Below are positions 26,161-34,534 of a stretch of DNA of 64,000 nucleotides, in pieces. The notes under the pieces are model-generated. The model searched no databases and had not been told where the DNA came from. It saw nothing but the letters and a program-made list of their open reading frames with translations. The stretch is from Granulosicoccus sp045106855 (GTDB lineage Bacteria; Pseudomonadota; Gammaproteobacteria; Granulosicoccales; Granulosicoccaceae): positions 98,620 to 162,619 of the forward strand of contig JBGCFI010000074.1 in NCBI GenBank assembly GCA_045106855.1. Direction: 5' to 3'. The first letter of the stretch is position 1, and every line of letters starts with the position of its first letter. A program made the position numbers and the translations under genes.

Positions 26161-26985
26161 TTAATCGAGATTGGATTGACGTGATTTTATTCTTCTGATC
26201 TGAACCAGTTCAGCCAGAATCGATAAAGCAATTTCCTGTGGTGTTACGCCACCAATGTCCAGGCCAGCAGGACCTTTTATTCGTTCAAGCACCGTCACAT
26301 CGTGCAGTTGAGATTGAAGTGCATTTTTAAGATGTGCCATTTTCCGATGACTGCCGACAAACCCGATATGTCTGGCTTGTACAGCCAGAGCTCCCGTCAG
26401 CGCCTTCATATCACCAGCACCCTGAGTCGCAACCACAATATAACGATGTGCGTGGTTAACAGATACATCATGCCAGTGCTGGTAGCAACCATCCGTTGTA
26501 CCAAGGGCTTCATTCTGGCTTCCGCCAAAAGTCGATACATTGAAATCGAATACTGGCGCTAATTCGCTTAACGATGATGCAACAGGTGTCGTACCGACAA
26601 TGATAAGCTCCGGATTTGCCAGGTATGGTTCGATAAACAACTCCATTGAACCTTTGCTGGGGCAAAAATTGCTGGCCACCCAAACACCATCCACCTCCTC
26701 ACCCACATTCAGTTCTTTCTCTTTCAGGACCTCATCAGGGTGAATGGATAAATAACGAGGTTCACCATCTGCGATTGACTTGATCGCCGCCTTCACTACC
26801 GCACTTCGAGCACAACCACCTCCAATCCAGCCTTCAAGAACCTCTCCGCTGTTATTAATGATAGCTTTCGCCCCGGGTTTGGCAGCTGTAACTGACAGGG
26901 TTCTTACCACGGTGGCGACAGCAAACGAATCACCCTGTCGTCTCATACGATGTACGGTATCGTTGATGTCGGTGTTCAAGTTCAT
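26161..26985 (-). CDS. coxF: CoxF, XdhC-like maturation factor
   Basis: A 274-residue XdhC/CoxI-family protein. The N-terminal XdhC motif is clear (EGWIGGGCARSAV near 51-63). The C-terminal Rossmann-like domain (LIIVGTTPVASSLSEL near 130-145, VATQGAGDM, FVGSHRKM) follows. XdhC relatives bind the molybdenum cofactor and help its sulfuration and insertion into xanthine dehydrogenase-type enzymes. Here it would serve CoxL. It lies between coxE and coxG in the canonical order. Confidence 0.92.
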   Translation of the reverse strand: MNLNTDINDTVHRMRRQGDSFAVATVVRTLSVTAAKPGAKAIINNSGEVLEGWIGGGCARSAVVKAAIKSIADGEPRYLSIHPDEVLKEKELNVGEEVDGVWVASNFCPSKGSMELFIEPYLANPELIIVGTTPVASSLSELAPVFDFNVSTFGGSQNEALGTTDGCYQHWHDVSVNHAHRYIVVATQGAGDMKALTGALAVQARHIGFVGSHRKMAHLKNALQSQLHDVTVLERIKGPAGLDIGGVTPQEIALSILAELVQIRRIKSRQSNLD

Positions 26986-27003
26986 GGTTACCTTGTGGCC
27001 TCT

Positions 27004-28191
27004 TTACAACCTTGCCAAATGCGGTTCGAGGGCTTTGAGGCTTTCCAGAGTATTCGCTGCGGCAAAAAGATCCAAAAAAGGCAATGCCGCGGACATTCCT
27101 TGCGCCACAGGCTCATAGTCTTTCCAACCCTTCAATGGATTGAGCCAGATGATGCGGCAGCCTCTTCGCTTCAATCGTTCCAGTGCCTGTCCTATAAGCT
27201 CTGGTGGATCCGTATCGTAACCATCCGAGAAAATGATAACGACACTACGTCCATTCACACTTTTGACAGAATACTGTTGGTTGAAGCGCTTAAGATTAGC
27301 GCCAATTCGCGTTCCACCTCCGAACCCCTGTGCCATAAGCGATAAACGGTTAATTGCTCGCAAGGTGTCAGAATCACGCATAGCGTCGCTGACCTGGACA
27401 AGGCTTGTGTGAAACAAAAAGGCCTCGGTGCGTTGATCTCGACTGACAAGCCCTTTCAGAAATGCCAGGAAAACGCGTGAATAAACCATCATTGATCCCG
27501 AGACATCAAGCAAAGCTACGATGTTAGCCGGCCTGGTCGGCTTCCGCTGCCTAAATAGATGTATCGGATTACCGCCAGTAGCAAGACTTTTTCGCATGAC
27601 TTTACGCATGTTCAATGCGGAACCTCGCTGCGCAGCGCGACGTCGCCGGGATCGCTTGTCCCGAATAACCGCAGCCAATTCATTAGCTACTTTCTCCGCG
27701 CAAGCCAAGGACTCAGGCGTCATTAATTCACGCAAATCAATCTTTTCGATATTACGCAAGTGCGACCCCATCAATTTGCCTTCACCGTGATGCATTGACT
27801 CGTCAACCGCATCGGATTCCACCTCATCCGGTTCACTGGTTCCACCACCAGCTTCAGCGTTATCCAATAACTGACTAATGGAATTCCTGTTCGTTTGGCT
27901 CGGATTATTGACGCGATTAAGCACACGAAATTTCTCTCGCCCTCCATTCATCCAGTAAGCGTCAAACAACTCATCAAAGCCTTTGAAATTCTCAACTTTA
28001 CTCGCACAGATAACTTTACAGGCCAGACGTACCTCGTCTGGTTTTAACGTATTAATGGATTCCAGAGCTTTCATGGAATGGCGAAGTTCGTCGCTACCTA
28101 CAGCCACTCCGTTTTCCCGCAGGTGCGCCATAAACCCCTGCATACGCTCACTGACAGCATCGGCTGATTTGATAAACGCCGTGGTTTTCAT
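27004..28191 (-). CDS. coxE: CoxE, VWA-domain CO dehydrogenase assembly protein
   Basis: A 395-residue protein. The helical N-terminal half has charged segments, and a von Willebrand A domain occupies about 215-395. The MIDAS motif is DVSGSM near 225-230, and the third acidic position is seen in VVIIFSDGYDT. CoxE works with the AAA+ protein CoxD in building the [CuSMoO2] centre of CO dehydrogenase. Its start follows the coxD stop directly. Confidence 0.94.
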   Translation of the reverse strand: MKTTAFIKSADAVSERMQGFMAHLRENGVAVGSDELRHSMKALESINTLKPDEVRLACKVICASKVENFKGFDELFDAYWMNGGREKFRVLNRVNNPSQTNRNSISQLLDNAEAGGGTSEPDEVESDAVDESMHHGEGKLMGSHLRNIEKIDLRELMTPESLACAEKVANELAAVIRDKRSRRRRAAQRGSALNMRKVMRKSLATGGNPIHLFRQRKPTRPANIVALLDVSGSMMVYSRVFLAFLKGLVSRDQRTEAFLFHTSLVQVSDAMRDSDTLRAINRLSLMAQGFGGGTRIGANLKRFNQQYSVKSVNGRSVVIIFSDGYDTDPPELIGQALERLKRRGCRIIWLNPLKGWKDYEPVAQGMSAALPFLDLFAAANTLESLKALEPHLARL

Positions 28192-29097
28192 CTACACATG
28201 ATTACCGGCAAGACGCTGGGTTACTACCGTTGGTATCTGCGCCTTGTCTGCTTGAGTCTTAAGCAGACAAACCAATGAGGCCTGCAAAATTGCTGTGTCG
28301 TCCGTGATATCAACGATTCCCATACCAACCAGTGCAGCCGCCCAATCCAGCATTTCAGCGACACCTGGCTTTTTTTCCAGATCTTCTTTGCGCAAGGACT
28401 GCACAAAACCCACTATTTGCAGCGCGAGCCGCGAATCAATGCCCGGTTCGCGTTTATGAAGTATGGCTAGCTCCGTAGCTTTGTCCGGATATTCCACAAA
28501 ACTGTACAAGCAGCGCCTACGCAGGGCATCCGACAAATCACGTGTCCCATTAGAGGTAAGGACAACAAGGGGGGTGGATGATGCATAGACAGTGCCTATC
28601 TCAGGTATCGTAATCTGAAAATCAGACAATAGCTCAAGCAAATAGGCTTCAAATTCCTCGTCTGCCCTGTCGACTTCATCAATCAGTAAAACAGGAGGAT
28701 CCTCCTGGGTAATAGCCTCCAACAGAGGTCGCTTTAACAAGTACTTGTCAGAAAATATATGAGCATCCGCTTCGTCTATGGAAAGGTTACGATCATGCGC
28801 TGCGCTCACACTGAGCAACTGACGTTGATAATTCCATTCGTATATTGCAGTACTCGCATCAAGTCCTTCATAACATTGAAGTCGAATCAGTTTGCAGCCG
28901 CACAACTGCGCAAGAACTTTAGCGACTTCGGTTTTGCCAACTCCCGCAGCGCCTTCAAGCAACAGGGGGCGACCCAGCTTCATTGACAAATGCAAAGCCA
29001 TCGCCAGCTCGTCACTGGCGATGTAAGCAAGCTTCGCTAATTCACTCTGGAGTGATTGCCATGTCATGTCCTCGCCCATGAGCCGCTCAGCTCTCAA
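28192..29097 (-). CDS. coxD: CoxD, MoxR-type AAA+ ATPase
   Basis: A 301-residue MoxR-family ATPase. The Walker A is GAAGVGKT near 49-56, Walker B is LLIDEVDRAD near 137-146, and the sensor and Arg-finger region is TSNGTRDLSDALRRRC. In carboxydotrophs CoxD unfolds or remodels apo-CoxL so that sulfur and copper can be inserted. The start may be the internal Met7 or Met11, as the family usually begins near there. It sits between coxL and coxE. Confidence 0.94.
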   Translation of the reverse strand: MRAERLMGEDMTWQSLQSELAKLAYIASDELAMALHLSMKLGRPLLLEGAAGVGKTEVAKVLAQLCGCKLIRLQCYEGLDASTAIYEWNYQRQLLSVSAAHDRNLSIDEADAHIFSDKYLLKRPLLEAITQEDPPVLLIDEVDRADEEFEAYLLELLSDFQITIPEIGTVYASSTPLVVLTSNGTRDLSDALRRRCLYSFVEYPDKATELAILHKREPGIDSRLALQIVGFVQSLRKEDLEKKPGVAEMLDWAAALVGMGIVDITDDTAILQASLVCLLKTQADKAQIPTVVTQRLAGNHV

Positions 29098-29109
29098 CGC
29101 ATCGAGGCA

Positions 29110-31530
29110 TCAGTTATGCAACCCAAGATCGTTAGCTGTTTTCCATATTCGCCAGTGATCATGTGGCATATGAGTATGCGTTAAACCAAACGCCCGGAAC
29201 GCATCGTTAACTGCATTGGAGAATGCGGGTACACCACCCACATTCGGGCTCTCTCCGACCCCTTTAGCACCGATAGGATGATGCGGGCTGGGAGTTTCTG
29301 TAAAATCGGTTTCGTAGTTAGGTGTCTCCCAGGCAGTGGGGATGTAAAAATCCATTAAAGAGCCCGTTTTCAGATTTCCCAGCTCGTCGTAGGCCAGTTC
29401 TTGTCCTAATGCAATCGCAAGAGCCTCGGTCAGGCCACCGTGCACCTGTCCTTCAATAATCATGGGATTAATGCGTGTACCACAATCATCGAGTGCATAG
29501 AACTTTCGAATCTCAGTGACACCAGTATCCACATCAATATCCATAACGCAAATGTAGGCACCAAATGGATAGGTCATATTGGGTGGATCATAGTAACTGA
29601 CCGCCTCTAATCCTGGTTCTACACCCGGTATAGCCTGATTATAGGACGCATAGGCGATCTCTTTCATCGTTTTGAATCTTTCCGGCGCACCTTTTACAAC
29701 AAAGCGGTCGACCTCCCATTCGATGTCATTGTCGTGCACCTCCAGTAAGTAGGCTGCGATCATTTGTGCTTTGGCGCGAATCTTCCTGCCAGCCATCGCA
29801 GTCGCAGCGCCTGCAACAGGGGTAGAACGTGAACCATAAGTGCCTAGCCCGTAAGGAGCAGTATCAGTGTCACCCTCTTCTATAGTGATATCGTCAGCTG
29901 AAATACCGATCTCGGATGCCAGTATCTGTGCAAAGGTTGTGGCATGTCCCTGTCCTTGAGAGATAGTACCCAGACGCGCCAGTGCAGAACCTGTAGGGTG
30001 AATCCTTATCTCGCAACTATCGAACATGCCCATCCCGAGAATATCGCAATTTTTCACAGGACCTGCACCAACAATTTCCGTAAAGTGACATAAGCCGATG
30101 CCCATCAGACTTCGTGTTTTACCCGCCTTGAACACTTCAACGCGCGCAGCTTGCTCGGCACGTAAACCTTTGTAGTCCACCGCATCTAGCGCTTTATTCC
30201 AGGCAGTATGGTAATCACCGGAATCGTATTCCCAACCCAAGGCTGACTGATAGGGAAACTGGTCTTTCCTGATAAAATTTTTCAACCTGAGTTCGGCAGC
30301 GTCCATATTCAACTTGATCGCCAATACCTCTATCATACGTTCAATGAAATAGGCAGCCTCAGTGACGCGGAACGAACATCGGTAAGCCACGCCACCCGGC
30401 GCTTTGTTAGTGTAGATACCGTCCACGGCAAGATAGGCTGTTTTGATATCGTAGGAACCCGTACAAATATTCATGAAACCAGCCGGAAATTTGGTCGGAT
30501 CAGCGCAAGCGTCAAATGCCCCGTGATCCGCTGTGGTATGGCACCATAGACCAAGTATTTTGCCTTCAGGGGTTGCCGCTATCTTGCCCTGCATCCAGTA
30601 ATCACGGGCAAAGGCAGTTGAAGCGAGGTTCTCCATACGATCCTCAACCCATTTGACAGGAACTCCCGTGACTATTGAAGCCACTATTGAACAAACATAG
30701 CCAGAGTAGACTCCAACCTTGTTTCCGAATCCTCCACCAATGTCCGGTGAAACAACCCGGATATTGTGTTCTGCAATGCCAGACAACAGTGAGGCAACGG
30801 TACGCACCACGTGCGGTGCCTGAAATGTTCCGTAAAGGGTTAACTTGCCGTTGACTTTGTCCATTGAGGCAACGCTGCCACAAGGCTCGAGCGGGCATGG
30901 ATGAGTTCGATGGTAGTAAACCATCTCCTCCGCAACCACAGGAGCATCAGCAAGAATGGATTCAACCGCATCCTTGTCACCTTGCTCCCAGGTAAAAATA
31001 TGATTCGGGTGACGTCTCGCACCGTGTGCACCTTCTTTTTGATCAGCAATATCTTCGCGAAGCACCGGTGCGCCCGCTAACTCTGCCTTGAATGGATCAA
31101 CCAACACCGGCAACTCTTCGTATTCGACTCTGACAAGGTCAATGGCATCCGCCGCTATGTATCGATCCTCAGCCACGACAAAGGCAACCTCCTGCCCTTG
31201 AAACAGAACCTTCCCATCGGCCAGTACCATCTGCTTGTCTCCGGCCAGTGTTGGCATCCAGTGAAGATTCAACGGTTCAAGGTCGGCGGCGGTCAGCACT
31301 GCAACTACACCGGGTAGCGCAAGTGCCGCAGATGTATCAATCGACTTGACATAAGCATGTGCATGTTGTGAACGAACGAAATCACCGTATAACATGCCTG
31401 GCAACTTTATATCATCAATGTAGTTGCCTTTACCCTGTGTAAACCGAGCATCTTCGACGCGCTTTCGTGATGTACCGAGGCCTTTGAGCGAAGCCTGTCG
31501 TTCTTTCATGGAAGGAGCTGAAGCGCTCAT
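29110..31530 (-). CDS. coxL: Aerobic CO dehydrogenase large subunit, Form I
   Basis: An 806-residue molybdenum hydroxylase subunit that oxidises CO to CO2. The diagnostic Form I active-site loop AYRCSFR is present, with the Cu-binding Cys385 (equal to Cys388 of Oligotropha). The GVGESP motif carries the catalytic Glu760. GGGFGNK near 265 and QGQGHATTF near 530 are further Mo-cofactor contacts. Length and order (after coxM, coxS) match known Form I enzymes. Its ATG overlaps the coxS stop by four bases. Confidence 0.97.
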   Translation of the reverse strand: MSASAPSMKERQASLKGLGTSRKRVEDARFTQGKGNYIDDIKLPGMLYGDFVRSQHAHAYVKSIDTSAALALPGVVAVLTAADLEPLNLHWMPTLAGDKQMVLADGKVLFQGQEVAFVVAEDRYIAADAIDLVRVEYEELPVLVDPFKAELAGAPVLREDIADQKEGAHGARRHPNHIFTWEQGDKDAVESILADAPVVAEEMVYYHRTHPCPLEPCGSVASMDKVNGKLTLYGTFQAPHVVRTVASLLSGIAEHNIRVVSPDIGGGFGNKVGVYSGYVCSIVASIVTGVPVKWVEDRMENLASTAFARDYWMQGKIAATPEGKILGLWCHTTADHGAFDACADPTKFPAGFMNICTGSYDIKTAYLAVDGIYTNKAPGGVAYRCSFRVTEAAYFIERMIEVLAIKLNMDAAELRLKNFIRKDQFPYQSALGWEYDSGDYHTAWNKALDAVDYKGLRAEQAARVEVFKAGKTRSLMGIGLCHFTEIVGAGPVKNCDILGMGMFDSCEIRIHPTGSALARLGTISQGQGHATTFAQILASEIGISADDITIEEGDTDTAPYGLGTYGSRSTPVAGAATAMAGRKIRAKAQMIAAYLLEVHDNDIEWEVDRFVVKGAPERFKTMKEIAYASYNQAIPGVEPGLEAVSYYDPPNMTYPFGAYICVMDIDVDTGVTEIRKFYALDDCGTRINPMIIEGQVHGGLTEALAIALGQELAYDELGNLKTGSLMDFYIPTAWETPNYETDFTETPSPHHPIGAKGVGESPNVGGVPAFSNAVNDAFRAFGLTHTHMPHDHWRIWKTANDLGLHN

Positions 31531-32021
31531 GCTGCGGACTCCCGTGATTCGTTATTAATTATGTCAGCTGCGGACAAAACCGCTTTGACGATATTCTGAT
31601 AACCGGTACAACGACACAGGTTTCCAGAAATGCCAAAACGAACGTCCTCCTCGGTTGGAGTGGGATTTTCCAGCAGCAAACGATGTGCTCTTGTAATCAT
31701 CCCAGGCGTACAGAACCCACACTGAAGACCATGGTGTTCCTTGAACTGTTCCTGAAGAACATGCAACTTGTCCGGATTGCCCAGTCCCTCGATAGTCGTG
31801 ATCTCTGTCCCTTCTGCCTGCACTGCAAACATGGTGCACGACTTAACGGACCGGCCATCGATTTCAATCGTACAAGCACCGCAATGCGACGTCTCACAAC
31901 CAACATGGGGACCGGTAATGTCCATCCTGTCGCGCAATACATGGATGAGCAGTTCCCGGGGTTCCACAGAAGTATTGTGTACCTGACCGTTTACATTCAG
32001 GGTAATATCGGTTTTTTTCAT
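31527..32021 (-). CDS. coxS: Aerobic CO dehydrogenase small subunit, 2x[2Fe-2S]
   Basis: A 164-residue iron-sulfur subunit. The plant-type cluster ligands lie in CETSHCGACT and the VKSCTMFA segment; the second cluster ligands lie in CGFCTPGM and CRCTGYQN. These four Cys groups match the two [2Fe-2S] centres that pass electrons from the Mo site to FAD in CoxM. Highly like Form I CoxS. The stop overlaps coxL by four bases; a 20-base gap separates it from coxM. Confidence 0.97.
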   Translation of the reverse strand: MKKTDITLNVNGQVHNTSVEPRELLIHVLRDRMDITGPHVGCETSHCGACTIEIDGRSVKSCTMFAVQAEGTEITTIEGLGNPDKLHVLQEQFKEHHGLQCGFCTPGMITRAHRLLLENPTPTEEDVRFGISGNLCRCTGYQNIVKAVLSAADIINNESRESAA

Positions 32022-32041
32022 GATTTGATTCCAGAAGGGGT

Positions 32042-32899
32042 TCAGGCACGTGACCAGGCACGATCGATTGCACGATTAAGTACCATCGATGCAGCGTGTT
32101 TCTTGAATTCAACGGGCCCGCGATTATCATCTACAGGTTCAATCACTTCAATACAGGCTGCGATAGCCTTTCTCAGCGTGTCGGCATCCATCGGGCTACC
32201 TAATAACATTTCACATGCTGTCTCACAGTAAACCGGCGTATCTGCAAGGTTAGTCATCGCAATAGCCGCGGCATTGCAAGTGCCGCCGGAGTCTTTGCTT
32301 AGAAGCACAGCCGAGGCGGCTGTCGCGTAGTCCCCAATCTTACGTTTCTGTTTTTCATAGGCATAGCCGCCTTCGCAGACCGGGAATGAGATCTCGCTGA
32401 GAATCTCCAGATCGTCCCTCGCCGTGAAGTAGGCCGCTTCATAAAAGTCCCGTGCTTTCACGTCGCGTTGACCATCTGGGCCAACCAGTGTAAACGTGGC
32501 ATCCAGGCACTGCATGAGCCCGGGAAAGTCGTTACCCGGATCTCCGTTGGCAACATTCCCACCGATGGTACCTTGATATCGAATCTGCGGATCTGCGACC
32601 TGAAGCGAAGTTTCCGCCACTATCGGCGCGGCAGCCTTTAGCGGCTCGTCGTTTATCAATGTGTGCTGGGTGGTCATCGCCCCGATGCTTACGCGGCTTC
32701 CTTGCACCCTGATATAGCTGAGGTCGTCGATCTTTCTCAGGTCGATCAGGTGCTCGGGCATGGCAAGCCTCAGCTTCATCATCGGGATCAGGCTATGGCC
32801 TCCAGCAATAACCCGGGCATCATCACCCAGTTCGCTGAGCAGACCCACCGCTGCAGGAAGGCTTTCAGGAGCGTGGTATTCGAAATTGCCTGGAATCAT
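32042..32899 (-). CDS. coxM: Aerobic CO dehydrogenase medium (FAD) subunit
   Basis: A flavoprotein subunit of about 285 residues. The start is taken at ATG 32899 (MIPGNFEYHAPESL), which matches the family and follows AGAGG with a good spacer. A longer frame from 32944 is also open. The FAD motifs AGGHSLIP and TIGGNVANGDPGND are present, with ADPQIRYQG before the second. It passes electrons from CoxS to the quinone pool. First structural gene of the cluster, after coxC. Confidence 0.96.
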   Translation of the reverse strand: MIPGNFEYHAPESLPAAVGLLSELGDDARVIAGGHSLIPMMKLRLAMPEHLIDLRKIDDLSYIRVQGSRVSIGAMTTQHTLINDEPLKAAAPIVAETSLQVADPQIRYQGTIGGNVANGDPGNDFPGLMQCLDATFTLVGPDGQRDVKARDFYEAAYFTARDDLEILSEISFPVCEGGYAYEKQKRKIGDYATAASAVLLSKDSGGTCNAAAIAMTNLADTPVYCETACEMLLGSPMDADTLRKAIAACIEVIEPVDDNRGPVEFKKHAASMVLNRAIDRAWSRA

Positions 32900-33064
32900 C
32901 GATAGTCCTCTGGATAGGGGCACCAGTACGGCGCAGCACGGCATAAGCCTCCTAAAAACTATACTCAGATCGAGGTTGTGCGAATGACGAATTCACGAAT
33001 GGCGGCAGGCAGGACACGAACGACGATATCTATACACGAGTGACGCAGTTCGACGCACACCAGC

Positions 33065-34429
33065 TCACAAACCAAGTTCTGTCACCAGTTCTCCCACACG
33101 AGACCGACTCACTGGCACATTACTCAATTGTGCAAACCCTTCGAAGCGACACATACCAGAGTCACGATTTTTTTCGAAACTAGTGACAGCCGGCAGATTG
33201 ATCAGGTAACTTCGGTGGGACCGATAGAATCGTGCATTCGCTAAGCGTTTCTCTGCCTCGGAAATAGACCACGGACAAAACTTCACGCCATCACGGGTAT
33301 ACAGCTGGGTGTAACGACCATCGGCCCGAATAGCCCCAACTTCTGCACAACTGACAAAGAAAATCTGTTTTTGTTGCTCGTAGGGAATTTTGATGTGCAA
33401 AATTGTACCGCTTGCACCGGAAACTGCCCCGTCCAGTTGCGTCTCACTGTCAGGATTCTGGAAAAGCAGGCCATCTTTCGAAAACCCTTCCCCGGGGATA
33501 TCGTCCGGCTTTTGCTTCACCATTTTCGATATAGCGTCGTCAGCCGTCATTGTTGCAGTGGCGCTGATATCATCAACCATCGTTGTGGTTTTATTGAGCC
33601 CTGAATGCCATTCAGATTCTGGTGCATCAACCATAATAGGGCTACTTTCCCTGAATTGCTGTTCGATACGATCACGAGGACCATCAACAACGTCGTTTCC
33701 TGTGTGTTCCTTTACCTGTTCAGCAGAAGGTCCAAAGGTCGACGTGGCAAGTAAGAACGTGCCACAGATAACAAATGCCGCGACCGTTACAGCAATTGCC
33801 AATGCCCCTTGATCCAACGCAATACTCGGCTGTTGATAGTCGGGGTCTAAGGAGAAATGCGTTCCGAGCATCGCTGTGTAGTGAACGACCACCACCGAAA
33901 AGCCAAACAACAAACCACCTTTGACTATATTTTGCCGTGAGCGTATACCGTACGACACTCTAATGGCTACAACTCCCATCAGGAGTGCCAGAATGAACGA
34001 TAGCAAAAGCGCCGCGTTATTAAAATCTGGAATGACACCCCGCATGCCCAGCATGCCGACGATGTGCATGGAGACAATGCCAATGCCAAGGCAAAGGCCC
34101 GCCATATTAAGAATGAACGATGTGCGTGCCTTGAAATGCAATAACAGCAGGGCGTAACCGACCACCAGAACGGCAATCAAGCCAGAACTGAGTGTTTGCA
34201 GCATGTCGTAATGAATTGGCACCGTAAACTGGATAGAGAGCATTGCCAGAAAGTGCATGGACCAGATTCCGCCACCCAATAAAAACGCTGCCATCACGAT
34301 AACAGCCTTGCGTCTGGATTCGGGTAGGGTTCTGATATTGTTCGTCAGCGCCAGACCTGTAATGGCCGCAACTATCGATACAACGATAGCTGCTAATGCG
34401 AGGCTGATATTGTGCGTGTGCGTGATCAC
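33065..34429 (-). CDS. coxC: CoxC, MHYT-sensor with LytTR DNA-binding domain
   Basis: A 454-residue membrane regulator. About seven hydrophobic segments fill residues 1-235 and include three MHYT-like motifs (SMHFLAM, SMHIVGM, VVHYTAM), proposed to hold a metal that senses CO, O2 or NO. A charged linker (about 240-345) follows. Residues about 350-450 fit a LytTR DNA-binding domain (VGAIRADGRYTQLYT, FYRSHRSYLINL, VPVSRSR). It lies at the head of the cluster, divergent from the Mo-cofactor gene at 34535. Likely controls cox expression directly from the membrane. Confidence 0.92.
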   Translation of the reverse strand: MITHTHNISLALAAIVVSIVAAITGLALTNNIRTLPESRRKAVIVMAAFLLGGGIWSMHFLAMLSIQFTVPIHYDMLQTLSSGLIAVLVVGYALLLLHFKARTSFILNMAGLCLGIGIVSMHIVGMLGMRGVIPDFNNAALLLSFILALLMGVVAIRVSYGIRSRQNIVKGGLLFGFSVVVVHYTAMLGTHFSLDPDYQQPSIALDQGALAIAVTVAAFVICGTFLLATSTFGPSAEQVKEHTGNDVVDGPRDRIEQQFRESSPIMVDAPESEWHSGLNKTTTMVDDISATATMTADDAISKMVKQKPDDIPGEGFSKDGLLFQNPDSETQLDGAVSGASGTILHIKIPYEQQKQIFFVSCAEVGAIRADGRYTQLYTRDGVKFCPWSISEAEKRLANARFYRSHRSYLINLPAVTSFEKNRDSGMCRFEGFAQLSNVPVSRSRVGELVTELGL

Positions 34430-34534
34430 AGAGGTTCAAGAAGTTAACATGATATTACCGCTGACGACAATCTATATACTGATCTTTCACGCTTTGAAAC
34501 CAAGAGATGTTGTCCAAAAAATGGCCAAGCCCAC
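34430..34534. promoter_or_regulatory. Divergent control region of cox and the Mo-cofactor gene
   Basis: 105 bases separate coxC (minus) from the molybdenum gene (plus). This must carry both promoters. I could not pick a LytTR repeat pair with confidence. Confidence 0.45.

Noticed and set aside
33390..33812. 140-residue plus-strand frame
   Set aside because: It overlaps coxC antisense, with low-complexity Ser content typical of shadows.
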